From Chlorobaculum sp. 24CR (GTDB taxonomy: Bacteria > Bacteroidota > Chlorobiia > Chlorobiales > Chlorobiaceae), in assembly GCF_004118635.1 (NCBI RefSeq), contig NZ_SDGU01000028.1:1-64000 (forward strand): a DNA stretch of 64,000 bases, read 5' to 3'. The position numbers and the translations under genes were made by a program. How positions within the stretch are numbered: the first letter of the stretch is position 1; each line of letters begins with the position of its first letter. Under the pieces are notes generated by a model that saw only the letters and a program-made list of their open reading frames with translations, was not told the origin of the DNA and searched no databases. Below are positions 38,525-48,090 of this stretch, in pieces.

Positions 38525-40081
38525 TCAACCACAAAATGAAGCGTCAAGAGTTTTACGGTTAGTTATCAAGTCGTCAAATAACCTTATCTGCGAGAGCTTA
38601 CCCGAATGGGCAACCATTTCAACGTTTTTACTAACCATATCTTCGGATAGCTTACCAAACCATTCAGGGGTAGGAACCAATGAATTATTAAGATCACGTG
38701 GCTCAAACTTATCCAGTTTACCTCCATATTTTCGCACTTCCCGTGACATAATTTTCTGCCCAACAGGGGAAACAAAATACAGGAAAAGATGATCAATAAA
38801 TTTTGAACCAAACAGATTTGGATAAAAACAGTGAAAACAAGTTAATGATACAGCCTGACTTTTGTTACGAATCACCTTGAAACCATTTCTCGAAAAAACA
38901 CCGAAAAGAATCGGAGATGGTTGTCGGCTCTCCAGTTTGAACCATGGTTTTCGCATTCGAGTCAAGTACCTTTTATCAAAACCTGCGCTTTCGCCAAAGT
39001 CAACGTATTCGCTTACGGCTTCGGTTTGTATCAATGAAAGATCGACTAACAGAATACGCTCATCGTTATCAATAAGACGCTCTATATCGCCGTCATCTAT
39101 AAATGATTGCTTGATTTGTGAGCTTCGAGAAATACAGGGATAGAGAGCCGCTTCGGGCAAATCCCAATCAAGCGCTTCAGACCTGGATAGCAGAAAATAC
39201 TCGTTTGCGCCAGTTGCTATTCCTCTGGAAAACGATCCATACATGGATAAAGGCTGAAGGGCGTTGTAATCGATATCACATGGCTCATCGAAGAAGCGTA
39301 ACCACTTGTCCGATGGGTTCAGCACCTCAGTTGGCACATCTCTACACGGCAATTCATTCACACCCCCTGCCAATTGCTCAAGTGTTTGTACCGTGCAAAA
39401 TTTCACCGGATCATGTTTCCCATCGTCCGAAACAAGAATAATACCGACCGAAGTTATGGCATCTGGAAATATTTCACCCTCCGGCTCAAGTCGCAGCAAA
39501 GCTTTGAGAAGCCCTTTCTCCAGAAGCTGTCGCTTCACTACCTCCCCATAACCTGTATTCAAAAACTCTAACGGCATGAGATAAGCCAAACGCCCTTTTG
39601 GGGCGAGTTCATGTAAAGATTTCAAAAGAAATGCAGATGCAATATTGGTATATCCAGACAACTTTTGACCCAGACGTTTTTCGATTTCAGGAAAAACATA
39701 TTGACGTTCAGAAAAATTCTGAAACCGCATGTATGGTGGATTGCACACAATAGCAGGGTATTGTTCCCCCCATATCGAGAAATAATCAACATTTCTTACC
39801 GAAAAGGTATCGTCAAGGTTCGGAGACTCTTCAATAAAATGAGCAAGCACTGTTGGATCCTTTTCGACCCCGGAAAATCTGATTTCTGCCTCCAGACCTT
39901 TTACCGAAAAATAAAAGGCACCCAAACCAAAAGCCGGGTCAAACAACACCTTTGCTCCATTTTCCAGAAGCCAACGACACATAAAACGAGCAACTAACGG
40001 TGGTGTAAAGAATTGCCCATGCTTTTGCCTGTGGCTTAACTCAACCACACGATGATAACGTGCTACCGTTTCAATCGACAT
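38525..40081 (-). CDS. DNA N6-adenine methyltransferase of a type II R-M system
   Basis: A 518-residue gamma-type (Eco57I/TaqI-like) adenine methyltransferase. Motif X is GQFFTPP (about 22-28), the SAM loop is DPAFGLGAF (about 48-56), and the catalytic motif IV is NPPYMRF (about 114-120). The C-terminal 250 residues should form the target-recognition domain. The sequence is AT-rich compared with the flanking genes. It overlaps by 11 bases the endonuclease gene upstream. The two genes form a compact restriction-modification unit inserted between sua5 and a marC-like gene. Confidence 0.92.
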   Translation of the reverse strand: MSIETVARYHRVVELSHRQKHGQFFTPPLVARFMCRWLLENGAKVLFDPAFGLGAFYFSVKGLEAEIRFSGVEKDPTVLAHFIEESPNLDDTFSVRNVDYFSIWGEQYPAIVCNPPYMRFQNFSERQYVFPEIEKRLGQKLSGYTNIASAFLLKSLHELAPKGRLAYLMPLEFLNTGYGEVVKRQLLEKGLLKALLRLEPEGEIFPDAITSVGIILVSDDGKHDPVKFCTVQTLEQLAGGVNELPCRDVPTEVLNPSDKWLRFFDEPCDIDYNALQPLSMYGSFSRGIATGANEYFLLSRSEALDWDLPEAALYPCISRSSQIKQSFIDDGDIERLIDNDERILLVDLSLIQTEAVSEYVDFGESAGFDKRYLTRMRKPWFKLESRQPSPILFGVFSRNGFKVIRNKSQAVSLTCFHCFYPNLFGSKFIDHLFLYFVSPVGQKIMSREVRKYGGKLDKFEPRDLNNSLVPTPEWFGKLSEDMVSKNVEMVAHSGKLSQIRLFDDLITNRKTLDASFCG

Positions 40082-41138
40082 TGAGTACCTCCTTCAACAA
40101 TTCTCCGTCAAGGTAACCGCGACCGCCGCTAAACGTTACATAAAAAAGCAAACGCCCCCGCCCTAACTCCTTCATTTGCGACTGGTGGTCTGGCATATCT
40201 ATTTTACCAATAACTTCGCGGCCAACCTGTACATTAATCTTGATTGTCGTCTTCCCCTGGTTTTTCACATCACGTTCGACCGAAAACAGTTCACCTTCCT
40301 TCTCTGAATCTGCTGCTATTTCGAGAATTTGTTCAAATGGAATCAAATATGCCTTATCGAAAAAAACTTGTAAATAATAATGTGTCACTCCAAATCGCTG
40401 AATCCAGCGATTAACGAGAGCAATGTCTTCAACTTTTGGAGTGATACTGAGATGGTCACGCTTATGAAGAATCTCAATATTATTCTTGAGTTCCCTGAGA
40501 AAATCACTTAGTTGTCGTAGTTGTGCTGAAGATGACCATGAAGGCCTTCGGAAATCAAGCTGTTTGAATGATTCATTATTCGCTGACATTAAAAAACGAT
40601 GCAACTCCTCATTCTTAGCAAAAAGGAGATCGGCAAGATCACCCTCTAAAATATCCTCCTTGATACGACTACAAGCAGCAAGGGCATTGTTTGCTCTCTG
40701 CTCCATATACTCAGCATATCGATCCGCAAGAAAAGAACTCGAACGAACCTCTATCGCAGCAATTGCACTACTTACGATTTCATCACTCAAAGTATCTGGA
40801 ACACCAGTCGGAAATTTTGACCGTTCAAAAACCAGGATATCTGGCCGCTTCCCGATTTCATTAAGCTCATCTTGATAAGATGCGTAAAACGCCTCAAACC
40901 CCTCATCCCCGGCAGCCAAAGACTCCGAACGCCCATACTGAACCGCAAGTAAACCGAGATCATTCTCGTTAATCGCGCTTTGAACAATATTCTCGGCCCA
41001 ATCGCCCTGTTCTTTGTTCGTTAAAAACTCCGAACTGGCCATAGTCGGCGGTCGCCCGCCAATCTTTATATCTGGATCAATCCCAAAATCCAAAGTTTGA
41101 ATCAATTCGAGGATTTTTTTCTTGTAAATGGTTTTCAT
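40071..41138 (-). CDS. Type II restriction endonuclease candidate, PD-(D/E)xK variant
   Basis: A 355-residue protein upstream of and overlapping the methyltransferase. A nuclease core is suggested by GDWAEN (Glu49 in a helix), RPDILVFE (Asp100) and AAIEVRSSSF (Glu130-Val-Arg132). This follows the D-x(n)-E-x-K pattern of PD-(D/E)xK nucleases, but with Arg in place of Lys. The rest is helical and mixed. The context strongly supports an endonuclease. Its recognition site cannot be read, though an AccI-like gene arrangement (endonuclease next to a GQFFTP-type methylase) is possible. AT-rich content suggests transfer as a unit. Confidence 0.75.
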   Translation of the reverse strand: MKTIYKKKILELIQTLDFGIDPDIKIGGRPPTMASSEFLTNKEQGDWAENIVQSAINENDLGLLAVQYGRSESLAAGDEGFEAFYASYQDELNEIGKRPDILVFERSKFPTGVPDTLSDEIVSSAIAAIEVRSSSFLADRYAEYMEQRANNALAACSRIKEDILEGDLADLLFAKNEELHRFLMSANNESFKQLDFRRPSWSSSAQLRQLSDFLRELKNNIEILHKRDHLSITPKVEDIALVNRWIQRFGVTHYYLQVFFDKAYLIPFEQILEIAADSEKEGELFSVERDVKNQGKTTIKINVQVGREVIGKIDMPDHQSQMKELGRGRLLFYVTFSGGRGYLDGELLKEVLNVD

Positions 41139-41204
41139 AAGTCAACTTCCAATCTGAAAAAAACTAATACAACAGCATTAGCGAACATATCCCCTCCCCC
41201 ACAT

Positions 41205-41846
41205 TCACCCCGCTTTCAGCCCGAATGCTCCGTGCATTCCGGTGATGACCATCTGCGTGCCGATGACGGCGAGGATCAAACCCATCATTCGCGTGATGAC
41301 GCCCAGGGCGCTGGGGCCGATGTAGGTGACAAACTTTCCTCCGGACACAAACAGCACGTAGGTGATGATGCAGAGTACGCCGAACATCGCGATTGTTACG
41401 GCCATATCCATAAAATTCTCGCCCGTCGAGAAGTTCATCGCCGTGGCGATCGTGCCCGGCCCGGCGAGGATCGGCATCGCCAGCGGCGAAATCGTCACGC
41501 TGAGCGCCGCTTCGAGCGACTTTTTCTTGTCCTTTTCGCTCGGATGCTGTACGCTCGATTGATCGCCTTGCAGCATGTGAAAGCCGATCAGAAAAACCAG
41601 CAACCCGCCGGTGATCTGAAACGCGGGCAGGGTGATGCCGAAAAGATCGAAGATGAGCTTCCCCGCCACCGAAAAAACCGATACGATCAGAAATGCCAGG
41701 AGCAGCGCTCGCGACGCCACCATCGCCGTCGTCTTTTCATCGTCGCCCTCCGTAAGGCTCAGAAAAATCGGCACATTGGCGATAGGGTTCATAATCGCGA
41801 AAAGCCCCATGAACACCGTCAGTGCGTGAACCCACAAATTTTCCAT
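41205..41846 (-). CDS. MarC-family integral membrane protein
   Basis: A 213-residue protein with six hydrophobic segments and the MarC-family signatures: FAIMNPIANVPIFLSLT near the N-terminus, ITGGLLVFLIGFHML in the middle, and SPLAMPILAGPGTIATAM. The family's transport activity is not well defined, and an antibiotic-efflux role proposed in E. coli has been disputed. It is probably an inner-membrane transporter of unknown substrate. It stands alone between the restriction system and an outer-membrane gene. Confidence 0.92.
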   Translation of the reverse strand: MENLWVHALTVFMGLFAIMNPIANVPIFLSLTEGDDEKTTAMVASRALLLAFLIVSVFSVAGKLIFDLFGITLPAFQITGGLLVFLIGFHMLQGDQSSVQHPSEKDKKKSLEAALSVTISPLAMPILAGPGTIATAMNFSTGENFMDMAVTIAMFGVLCIITYVLFVSGGKFVTYIGPSALGVITRMMGLILAVIGTQMVITGMHGAFGLKAG

Positions 41847-42042
41847 TCTCTATCCAGTTCTTGCCGGGTTAACGGGAAAAATGCAGAAACGCTCTTCAAC
41901 AAAAGCAACAAGCTTGCCCATGACAATGCAACCCGCGCCTTTCAGATAATGTAACCATTCAGCAACCACAAGAACGCGCCCCAAGCCATTTTCAATTCAC
42001 TCCTGTCTGTTTTGTTCGGCCCATCCATCCTGTTTTTCCGCC

Positions 42043-44043
42043 TCAGAACTTCAGCATACACCCTACGTGAAACGACCCCGGTGACGAGGTGTTGCGCAGG
42101 TCGTTGCCACTGCTGTAAACGTCGCGGTCGTCGTACCAGGTGGTTTCGTATTTGGCGGTCAGCTTGAAGTTTTTGACCGGCTCAAGGTCGAGCAGGATGA
42201 ACCACGCTTTGCCGCGGCCATAGTAGGCGTTGATTGTGTAAACCAGCGGCAGGTCGTCTTCGTAGGCGTAAAGCGCGGCGGCGTAGCTGTCGGTTTCGAA
42301 GCGGGCCAGGCGGGTTTTGAGGGTGACGGGGCCGCTTTTCCAGTTGAGCTGCTGGTAGAGGAGCCACCCCTCTTCGCTCTCGACTCCGCCAACATAGTGG
42401 CTCCGGAGGCTCTTGAATGCGGCTCGCGATTTCAGCGTGATGCCTGGAGAACATCGGGCCACGAGACTGAGCTGCGCCCGGTTGGTGATTTTGGGTACCG
42501 GCATGTAAGCCCGTAGGCCGGTAGCGCTATCGAACTGCTTTTTAGCCTCCTCCTTCTCCTTGTGCTGATACATAACATCCCAGGTCATCCGGCGGTTCTG
42601 CTTCCAGGTGACGTAAAATCGCGCTTCGTAGCCCGATGACGGGAAGGCGTAATACCGCTTGTCGAGCACCGGAAATCTGAATTTATCGTACAAACCGGCA
42701 AGGGTCAGGTTGTCGAGCACCTTTGCCTTGAGTCCAAGATAGAGGCCCGACTCGTTCGCCGCGTTGTCGCCCCGCTCGGCGAATGCCCCGGCGAACGGGG
42801 AGTAGTACTCGAAGGCGTAGTCACGCATGGAGACGACGCCGGTAATCCCCTCGGCCAGATCGGCCTGAACGCCGCAGATCCATGACGTGGCGTCGGAGGC
42901 ATCGGCGTATGCGGCTTCGCCGAAAACCTGAACGTCCCGATACACGGCGCTCGCTTCGACCGATGCGAGCTGGCCGCCGCGCTCGCCGTCAAGCAGTTCG
43001 AGCGGCAGACCATACCGGTAGCTTGCCCAGGTCGCACCGATGGCGGTGCTCAGCGCTCCCGTGCGATAGCGGTAACGGAGATTGACGCCCTTGACCTCCT
43101 GAGTGAGGTTGTCCTTTTTTTTGAGTTCGTTCTCCGTGCGATGATAGCCGCCGGTGGCAATGCTCGTGACCACCTCATTCTTGATGCTCGCATCGACCTT
43201 GTTCGTCGAAGTGAAGGCCGTCACCTCGAATGGCCCCGGCGAGAGCGTCGCCGCCGCGCCTTGCAGGAAGTTGTCCTCGCCCGCCGAGTTGTAGGGCCGA
43301 AGCGACGGGGCGAAAAGCAGCACGCCGTCGATGGCGTCCGAGCCTTTGAAAAAGTAGCGCCCCTGGCCAAAAAGCAAACCCTGCCCGAAACTGAGCTTGT
43401 AATTTCCGACCACCGCCTGCGTCAGAATGCCGATCTGCTCGGCATAAACGTTGAACGAGAGGAAGTCGTCGATCTCCGGCTCGCCGACATCGCTGTCCAA
43501 CAGGAGATGCGCACCAAAGTGCGGCGTGGCCGCCTGGAAGCGGCTGTAAACGTGCCGGTTGCCTCCGGCATACTTGCCGCTTTTGACTCCCGCGCGTGGC
43601 GGGTCCTCCCAATAAACGCGCCCGATCACGCTCCCCCGGAGTTTTCCGGGCGGCTCTTTTTTCTTTGCCTCGGGCGGCAGCTCGAACGAAAGATACGGCG
43701 CGAGGCGGCGGGCGGCGTCCTGGCCGATGACCGATTCGAGTTCCGCGACGGAGCCGATTGGCCCGCGCTTTCGCCGCCACTCGATGATCTTTGCCGCATC
43801 GACAGCCGTGAGCAGCGGCAATTGAAGCAGTTGCTCTCCGGTGGCGAGATTGAGCGGGATTTTGTTCCGGCGCAACTCTTCGAGATCACTGAACAACTCC
43901 TCGGCAGTGCCTTCCGGTCCGGAGCGATCAAGAAGCTCCTCAAATGAGTCAAAAGCGAGCGCCGGAGCTGGCGAAGCCACGGACGCTAACAGCAAAGCCG
44001 ACGCCGTCATGCGGCGCAGCCTGGTGGTGTATGTCGGTTTCAT
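42043..44043 (-). CDS. Exported helix-hairpin-helix protein with outer-membrane beta barrel
   Basis: The 666-residue product starts with a signal peptide (about 1-30, ending ALA). Residues about 55-120 form a ComEA-like helix-hairpin-helix region (IPLNLATGEQLLQLPLLTAVDAA and a second repeat near GSVAELESVIG). From about 135 to the end it has alternating aromatic/polar strands and finishes with Phe (GCMLKF), typical of an outer-membrane barrel. HhH domains bind DNA non-specifically, and such fusions are seen in Bacteroidetes/Chlorobi. A role in DNA handling at the surface is possible but unproven. No close operon partner is seen. Confidence 0.8.
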   Translation of the reverse strand: MKPTYTTRLRRMTASALLLASVASPAPALAFDSFEELLDRSGPEGTAEELFSDLEELRRNKIPLNLATGEQLLQLPLLTAVDAAKIIEWRRKRGPIGSVAELESVIGQDAARRLAPYLSFELPPEAKKKEPPGKLRGSVIGRVYWEDPPRAGVKSGKYAGGNRHVYSRFQAATPHFGAHLLLDSDVGEPEIDDFLSFNVYAEQIGILTQAVVGNYKLSFGQGLLFGQGRYFFKGSDAIDGVLLFAPSLRPYNSAGEDNFLQGAAATLSPGPFEVTAFTSTNKVDASIKNEVVTSIATGGYHRTENELKKKDNLTQEVKGVNLRYRYRTGALSTAIGATWASYRYGLPLELLDGERGGQLASVEASAVYRDVQVFGEAAYADASDATSWICGVQADLAEGITGVVSMRDYAFEYYSPFAGAFAERGDNAANESGLYLGLKAKVLDNLTLAGLYDKFRFPVLDKRYYAFPSSGYEARFYVTWKQNRRMTWDVMYQHKEKEEAKKQFDSATGLRAYMPVPKITNRAQLSLVARCSPGITLKSRAAFKSLRSHYVGGVESEEGWLLYQQLNWKSGPVTLKTRLARFETDSYAAALYAYEDDLPLVYTINAYYGRGKAWFILLDLEPVKNFKLTAKYETTWYDDRDVYSSGNDLRNTSSPGSFHVGCMLKF

Positions 44044-44117
44044 CGCAAGGGGTCGATGAAGGTTGGAGAGAGAAAGGCGAAATGCCCGTTACGCTGAACG
44101 GGAATTGTCAAATATAC

Positions 44118-44861
44118 TCAGTGCCCGCCACACAAGCGATAGAGTTTTTCGACCTCATTGCGACTGAGGAAACGCCACTCGCCGCGCCGGAGTTCTCCGG
44201 GGGTCAGCCCGGCGTAGGCCACGCGGTCGAGGCGCTTGACCTCGAAGCCGAGGGTGCTGAACATGCGCCGCACCTGATGGTTCTTGCCCTCGTGGATGCC
44301 GACGAGCACGCTCATGCCGTCGTCGAGAATTTTGGCCCGGCAGGGACTCACCTTTTCGCCGGTGTCCTTGAGCCTCATGCCGCTGGTCAGCTTCTGGAGC
44401 ATCGCGGGCGGGAACTTCGTGTCGAGCGCGGCGAGGTACTCCTTCTGCACCTGCGACGACGGGTGCATCAGCCGGTGAGCCAGCGTACCGTCGTTGGTCA
44501 GCAGCAACAAGCCGGTGCTCTTCCGGTCGAGCCGCCCCACCGGGAAGACCCGCTCGCGGACATCGATAAAGTCGAGAATCTGCTGGCGGTCGCGCTCGTC
44601 GTGGCTGGTGGTAATGACATTCCGAGGCTTGTTGAAAAGGATGTAAACCTTTTTTGCTTCAGGCTTTGCCATGATCCGCCCATCGACGATCACCTCGTCG
44701 TTACGCGGATCGACCCTGAAGCCCGGCTCGTCGGCAATGCTGCCGTTCACGCTCACCTTGCCTTCGAGCACGAGCTGGTCGGCGGCCCGGCGCGATGCGA
44801 CCCCGCACATGGCGAGATATTTGTTGATCCTGACCTTCTCTTCCTGTACCTGCTTTTTCAT
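44118..44861 (-). CDS. rluB: Pseudouridine synthase, RsuA/RluB/RluE/RluF family
   Basis: This family makes pseudouridine in rRNA. The 247-residue product has an N-terminal S4 RNA-binding domain (RINKYLAMCGVASRRAADQLV) and the catalytic motif VGRLDRKSTGLLLLTNDG with the essential Asp. Other conserved parts are NKPRNVITT and HEGKNHQVRRMF. The gene overlaps scpB by ATGA. An rluB-like gene beside scpB is a common arrangement. Assignment to RluB (23S U2605) and not to another family member is from this neighbourhood. Confidence 0.93.
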   Translation of the reverse strand: MKKQVQEEKVRINKYLAMCGVASRRAADQLVLEGKVSVNGSIADEPGFRVDPRNDEVIVDGRIMAKPEAKKVYILFNKPRNVITTSHDERDRQQILDFIDVRERVFPVGRLDRKSTGLLLLTNDGTLAHRLMHPSSQVQKEYLAALDTKFPPAMLQKLTSGMRLKDTGEKVSPCRAKILDDGMSVLVGIHEGKNHQVRRMFSTLGFEVKRLDRVAYAGLTPGELRRGEWRFLSRNEVEKLYRLCGGH

Positions 44862-45535
44862 TCGTTTACTTCAATTTGGCCGTTATCATTGTCATCCGTA
44901 GCCTCCGGCGAACCGCCTTCGGCCAGATATTGCTGCTCCTCGTGCTCCCGAAGTATCTCCTTGATTTCACGCAATCTGGGCAAATCCTTCAGGCTCGGCA
45001 AATGGAACAGGTCGAGAAATGCGGCGGTCGTGCCGTACTGCAACGGGCGTCCGGGCGAATCGGCCCTGCCGCGCACCTCGACGAGGCCGCGCGCGAGCAA
45101 GCGGTCGATCGGGTAGTCGGGACTCGCGCCCCTGATCTGCTGGATTTCGCCCTTCGTGACGGGCTGATGCCAAGCCACCACGGCGAGTACTTCGATCATG
45201 GAGCGAGAGAGTCGCCGCTGAATCACCGGCGCGAGCAACCGGCGAACGAGATCGGCGAACTCCGGCTCGGTGAGGAAGCGGTAGCCTCCGGCGATGGCGT
45301 GAATGCGGAAGGTTCTGCCGGTCGCTTCGTAGCTCCGGTTGAGTTCATCGACCGCCTCCTGAAGTTCGCCGGGCGTGAGCTTCTGGCCGGTGATCTGGCA
45401 GAGCGTCTGAAGGTTCACCGGCTCTTCCGAGGAGAAGATCAGCGCTTCGAGCGACCGGAGTTGTTGTTGGCGCGGCTCCTGCACGGTGGTTGTCGATGGT
45501 TGCGAACGCGAGGCCGACGAGGTCAGGAGCAACAC
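44858..45535 (-). CDS. scpB: Segregation and condensation protein ScpB
   Basis: ScpB binds ScpA and the SMC ring as a dimer of winged-helix domains. The 225-residue frame includes SLEALIFSSEEPVNLQTLCQITG, the middle GYRFLTEPEFADLVRRLL, and LSRSMIEVLAVVAWHQPVTKGEIQQIRGASPDYPIDRLLARGLVEVRGR, the family's most conserved stretch. The start is uncertain. A GTG at 45535 overlaps the hisA end and has its Shine-Dalgarno too close. A GTG at 45484, just before EPRQQQLRSLE, fits the family's N-terminus better. It partners the Smc at 27039. Confidence 0.92.
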   Translation of the reverse strand: MLLLTSSASRSQPSTTTVQEPRQQQLRSLEALIFSSEEPVNLQTLCQITGQKLTPGELQEAVDELNRSYEATGRTFRIHAIAGGYRFLTEPEFADLVRRLLAPVIQRRLSRSMIEVLAVVAWHQPVTKGEIQQIRGASPDYPIDRLLARGLVEVRGRADSPGRPLQYGTTAAFLDLFHLPSLKDLPRLREIKEILREHEEQQYLAEGGSPEATDDNDNGQIEVNE

Positions 45536-46305
45536 TCCTTTTTGCGGGCCGTGGAGAATTCGCCGTCAATGCCGAGTCCGCCCTCGTAGGCGTACCACAT
45601 CTCCTGGCACGGAAAGTTGCATTCGTAGAGCGCCTTGCCGATGATGACCGAATCCACGCCGTACTTTTCGAGCGAGCGAAGCTTGTGCAGGTCGTCGGAG
45701 CTGCACACGCCGCCCGACGCGGTCACCTTCATGCCCGCCTTCTCGGCAAAACGTTTGGTGCTCTCGTAGCCGACCCCCTGCAACGTACCGTCGCGGGTGA
45801 TATCGGTGTAGATGATGCGCTCGACGCCGAGCTTCTTCATTTCGGCGGCAAGTTCGTAATCCTGCATGTTGCTGCTCTCGGTCCACCCCTTGATTTTGGG
45901 TATGCCGTGCTCGGCGTCAATGCCGACGACGATCTGCGAGGGGCGATACTTTTTCAGCAGCTCGGCGATGAGGCCGGGGTTGGTGACCGCCGCCGAGCCA
46001 ATGACCACGCGGCTGACGCCGATTTCGAGATACTTCTCGACCGCCTCGACGGAGCGGATGCCGCCGCCGACCTGGACCGGAATGTCGAGCACGTTAACGA
46101 TCTCGCGAATCCTCTCGAAGTTGACCGTCTCGCCGGTCAGGGCGGCGTCGAGATCGACCACATGGATCATCTTGGCGTTCTGCTTGCGCCAGATGACCGC
46201 CATGTCGCACGGATTGTCGAGATAGATTTTCTTCTGGGCGAAGTCACCCCTGGTCAAGCGGACGCACTTTCCTTCCTTTATATCTATAGCGGGTATGATG
46301 AGCAT
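45523..46305 (-). CDS. hisA: ProFAR isomerase (histidine biosynthesis)
   Basis: HisA is the (beta-alpha)8 barrel that opens the ribose of ProFAR in histidine synthesis. The 260-residue product has the catalytic Asp8 in IPAIDIKEGKCVRL and the second Asp in IIYTDITRDGTLQG, plus phosphate-binding loops PVQVGGGIRS and VTASGGVCS. The C-terminal extension (WYAYEGGLGIDGEFSTARKKECCS) is longer than in most HisA. It starts 21 bases after hisH, an expected his-operon neighbour. The far end overlaps the scpB frame. Confidence 0.97.
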   Translation of the reverse strand: MLIIPAIDIKEGKCVRLTRGDFAQKKIYLDNPCDMAVIWRKQNAKMIHVVDLDAALTGETVNFERIREIVNVLDIPVQVGGGIRSVEAVEKYLEIGVSRVVIGSAAVTNPGLIAELLKKYRPSQIVVGIDAEHGIPKIKGWTESSNMQDYELAAEMKKLGVERIIYTDITRDGTLQGVGYESTKRFAEKAGMKVTASGGVCSSDDLHKLRSLEKYGVDSVIIGKALYECNFPCQEMWYAYEGGLGIDGEFSTARKKECCS

Positions 46306-46326
46306 AACGTATAAAACCTTAATAGC

Positions 46327-46932
46327 TTAAAATTCTGCAAAATTTTTCAGCACCTGCAAGCCCGCTTCGGAGCTTTTTTCAGGGTGAAACTGTACCGCGA
46401 AAATACCATTTTTCTCAATGGCCGAACAAAAATTTTTCCCGGCGAAAAAGGTGGTCGCGGCCACGCTTTCCGGCTCGTCGGGAACGCAATAGTAGGTGTG
46501 AACAAAGTAGAAATACGACCGGTCGGGAATGTTGCGGAAAAGGACTGAGTCCTTGCTGTAATCGACGGAGTTCCAGCCGATCTGCGGAATCTTGTCGGTG
46601 CTGCTCGTGAAACGGAGCACCTTGCCGGGCAAGATGTCGAGGCCCTCATGCGCTCCCATCTCCTCGCTTTCCGACAAAAAGAGCTGCATCCCCAGGCAGA
46701 TGCCGAGTACGCTGCGCCCCTTGTCGATATGCTCCTTGAGCGCCTCGCCAAACCCTTGGCGGTTCAGCGCCTCCATCGCCGGGCCGAACGCGCCGACGCC
46801 GGGAATGAGCACCTTGTCGTAACGGCTCATCTCCGAAGCCTTGTCGCTGACGACCGCCCCGATGCCGAGATACTCGAAAGCCTTGTGCACCGACCTGAGA
46901 TTTCCGGCGCCGTAGTCGGCAATAAATACCAT
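46327..46932 (-). CDS. hisH: Imidazole glycerol phosphate synthase, glutaminase subunit
   Basis: HisH supplies ammonia from glutamine to HisF. The 201-residue product is a class I glutamine amidotransferase. The nucleophile is Cys79 in SVLGICLGMQLFL, the oxyanion region is VLIPGVGAFGP, and the catalytic His and Glu are in AVQFHPEKSSEAG. Length is normal. It precedes hisA on the same strand; hisF is not in this window. Confidence 0.97.
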   Translation of the reverse strand: MVFIADYGAGNLRSVHKAFEYLGIGAVVSDKASEMSRYDKVLIPGVGAFGPAMEALNRQGFGEALKEHIDKGRSVLGICLGMQLFLSESEEMGAHEGLDILPGKVLRFTSSTDKIPQIGWNSVDYSKDSVLFRNIPDRSYFYFVHTYYCVPDEPESVAATTFFAGKNFCSAIEKNGIFAVQFHPEKSSEAGLQVLKNFAEF

Positions 46933-47126
46933 GAATACAAAGATTAAAAACGTGACTGATAAGCTCCGAATGGAGAAAAAAAGTTCCTGCGCGTCGAAAA
47001 AGCTTCAACGCGGCTTTTAATTAAGACGTTCAAACCGTATTATACAAGCTTCCGTTGGCTTTCATTTTGTTCCAAACTTCCCGGAAAGCCATTCCAATCC
47101 ACATACCACGAGAAATCGAAAGAACA

Positions 47127-47972
47127 ATGTACAGGATTGTTTCCGCTATTTTTTTAGCTGAAAATATTAAAAAATTCGAAATCGAGGCTCCGAGGATCGC
47201 CAAAAAGCGAAAAGCCGGCCAGTTCGTTATCGTCAGGATCAACCCGAACGGCGAACGCATTCCTCTGACTATCGCCGATTCCGATCCCGAAAAGGGCACC
47301 ATCACCATCATCGCCCAGGGCGCGGGAAAATCGACCCATGAGCTGAACCGCAAAGAGGCTGGCGACTCGATCGCCGATGTGGTCGGCCCGCTCGGCAACC
47401 CCTCGCACATCGAAAATTTCGGCACGGCGGTCAGCATCGGCGGCGGCGTCGGAACGGCTATCGCCTTCCCGACGGCGGCAGCGCTCAAGGAGGCGGGCAA
47501 CTACGTCATCACCATCAACGGCGCTCGCTCGAAAGAGCTGGTGATCCTCGAAGACGAGATGAAGGCGGTCAGCGACGAAGCCTACATCACCACCGATGAC
47601 GGCTCGTACGGCTTCCACGGCTTCGTGACGCAGAAGCTTCAGGAGCTGATCGACTCCGGCAAAAAGATCGACTTCGTGCTCGCCATCGGCCCGATTCCGA
47701 TGATGAAGGCCGTGGCTGAGGTCACTCGCCCCTACGGCATCAAAACCGTGGTGAGCCTCAACCCCATCATGATCGACGGCACCGGCATGTGCGGCGGCTG
47801 CCGCGTCACGGTCGGCGGCGAGGTGAAGTTCGGCTGCATCGACGGGCCGGAGTTCGACGCCCACCAGGTCGATTTCAAAAATCTGGCCGACAGGAACAGG
47901 ATTTACCAGCACGAAGAGCATGAGGCGGACCAGGCCGCAGGCCACAAGTGCAATCTGACCGGGCAGGCATAA
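47127..47972 (+). CDS. nfnA: NADH-dependent ferredoxin:NADP+ oxidoreductase, FAD/2Fe-2S subunit (NfnA)
   Basis: NfnAB reversibly couples ferredoxin, NADH and NADPH by flavin-based electron bifurcation. The 281-residue NfnA-like product has the FNR-like FAD domain (PLTIADSDPEKGT), an NAD-binding GGGVGTAIAFP loop, and a C-terminal [2Fe-2S] region with CGGCRVTVGG and FGCIDGPEFD. I use the ATG at 47127 because the frame before it lacks domain similarity. The large subunit starts about 118 bases downstream. In a reverse-TCA phototroph this pair would balance reduced ferredoxin against NADPH. Confidence 0.92.
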   Translation: MYRIVSAIFLAENIKKFEIEAPRIAKKRKAGQFVIVRINPNGERIPLTIADSDPEKGTITIIAQGAGKSTHELNRKEAGDSIADVVGPLGNPSHIENFGTAVSIGGGVGTAIAFPTAAALKEAGNYVITINGARSKELVILEDEMKAVSDEAYITTDDGSYGFHGFVTQKLQELIDSGKKIDFVLAIGPIPMMKAVAEVTRPYGIKTVVSLNPIMIDGTGMCGGCRVTVGGEVKFGCIDGPEFDAHQVDFKNLADRNRIYQHEEHEADQAAGHKCNLTGQA

Positions 47973-48090
47973 GCCCTGCGTAACCGGATTTTCATAAATA
48001 TCGCCACCCTTCCGGAGTCGTGAGAACGGCCTCCGGCGGGTCGGATTGTTACGGAAAAACGTTTCACCGCTAAACACAGCAATCGTAATC

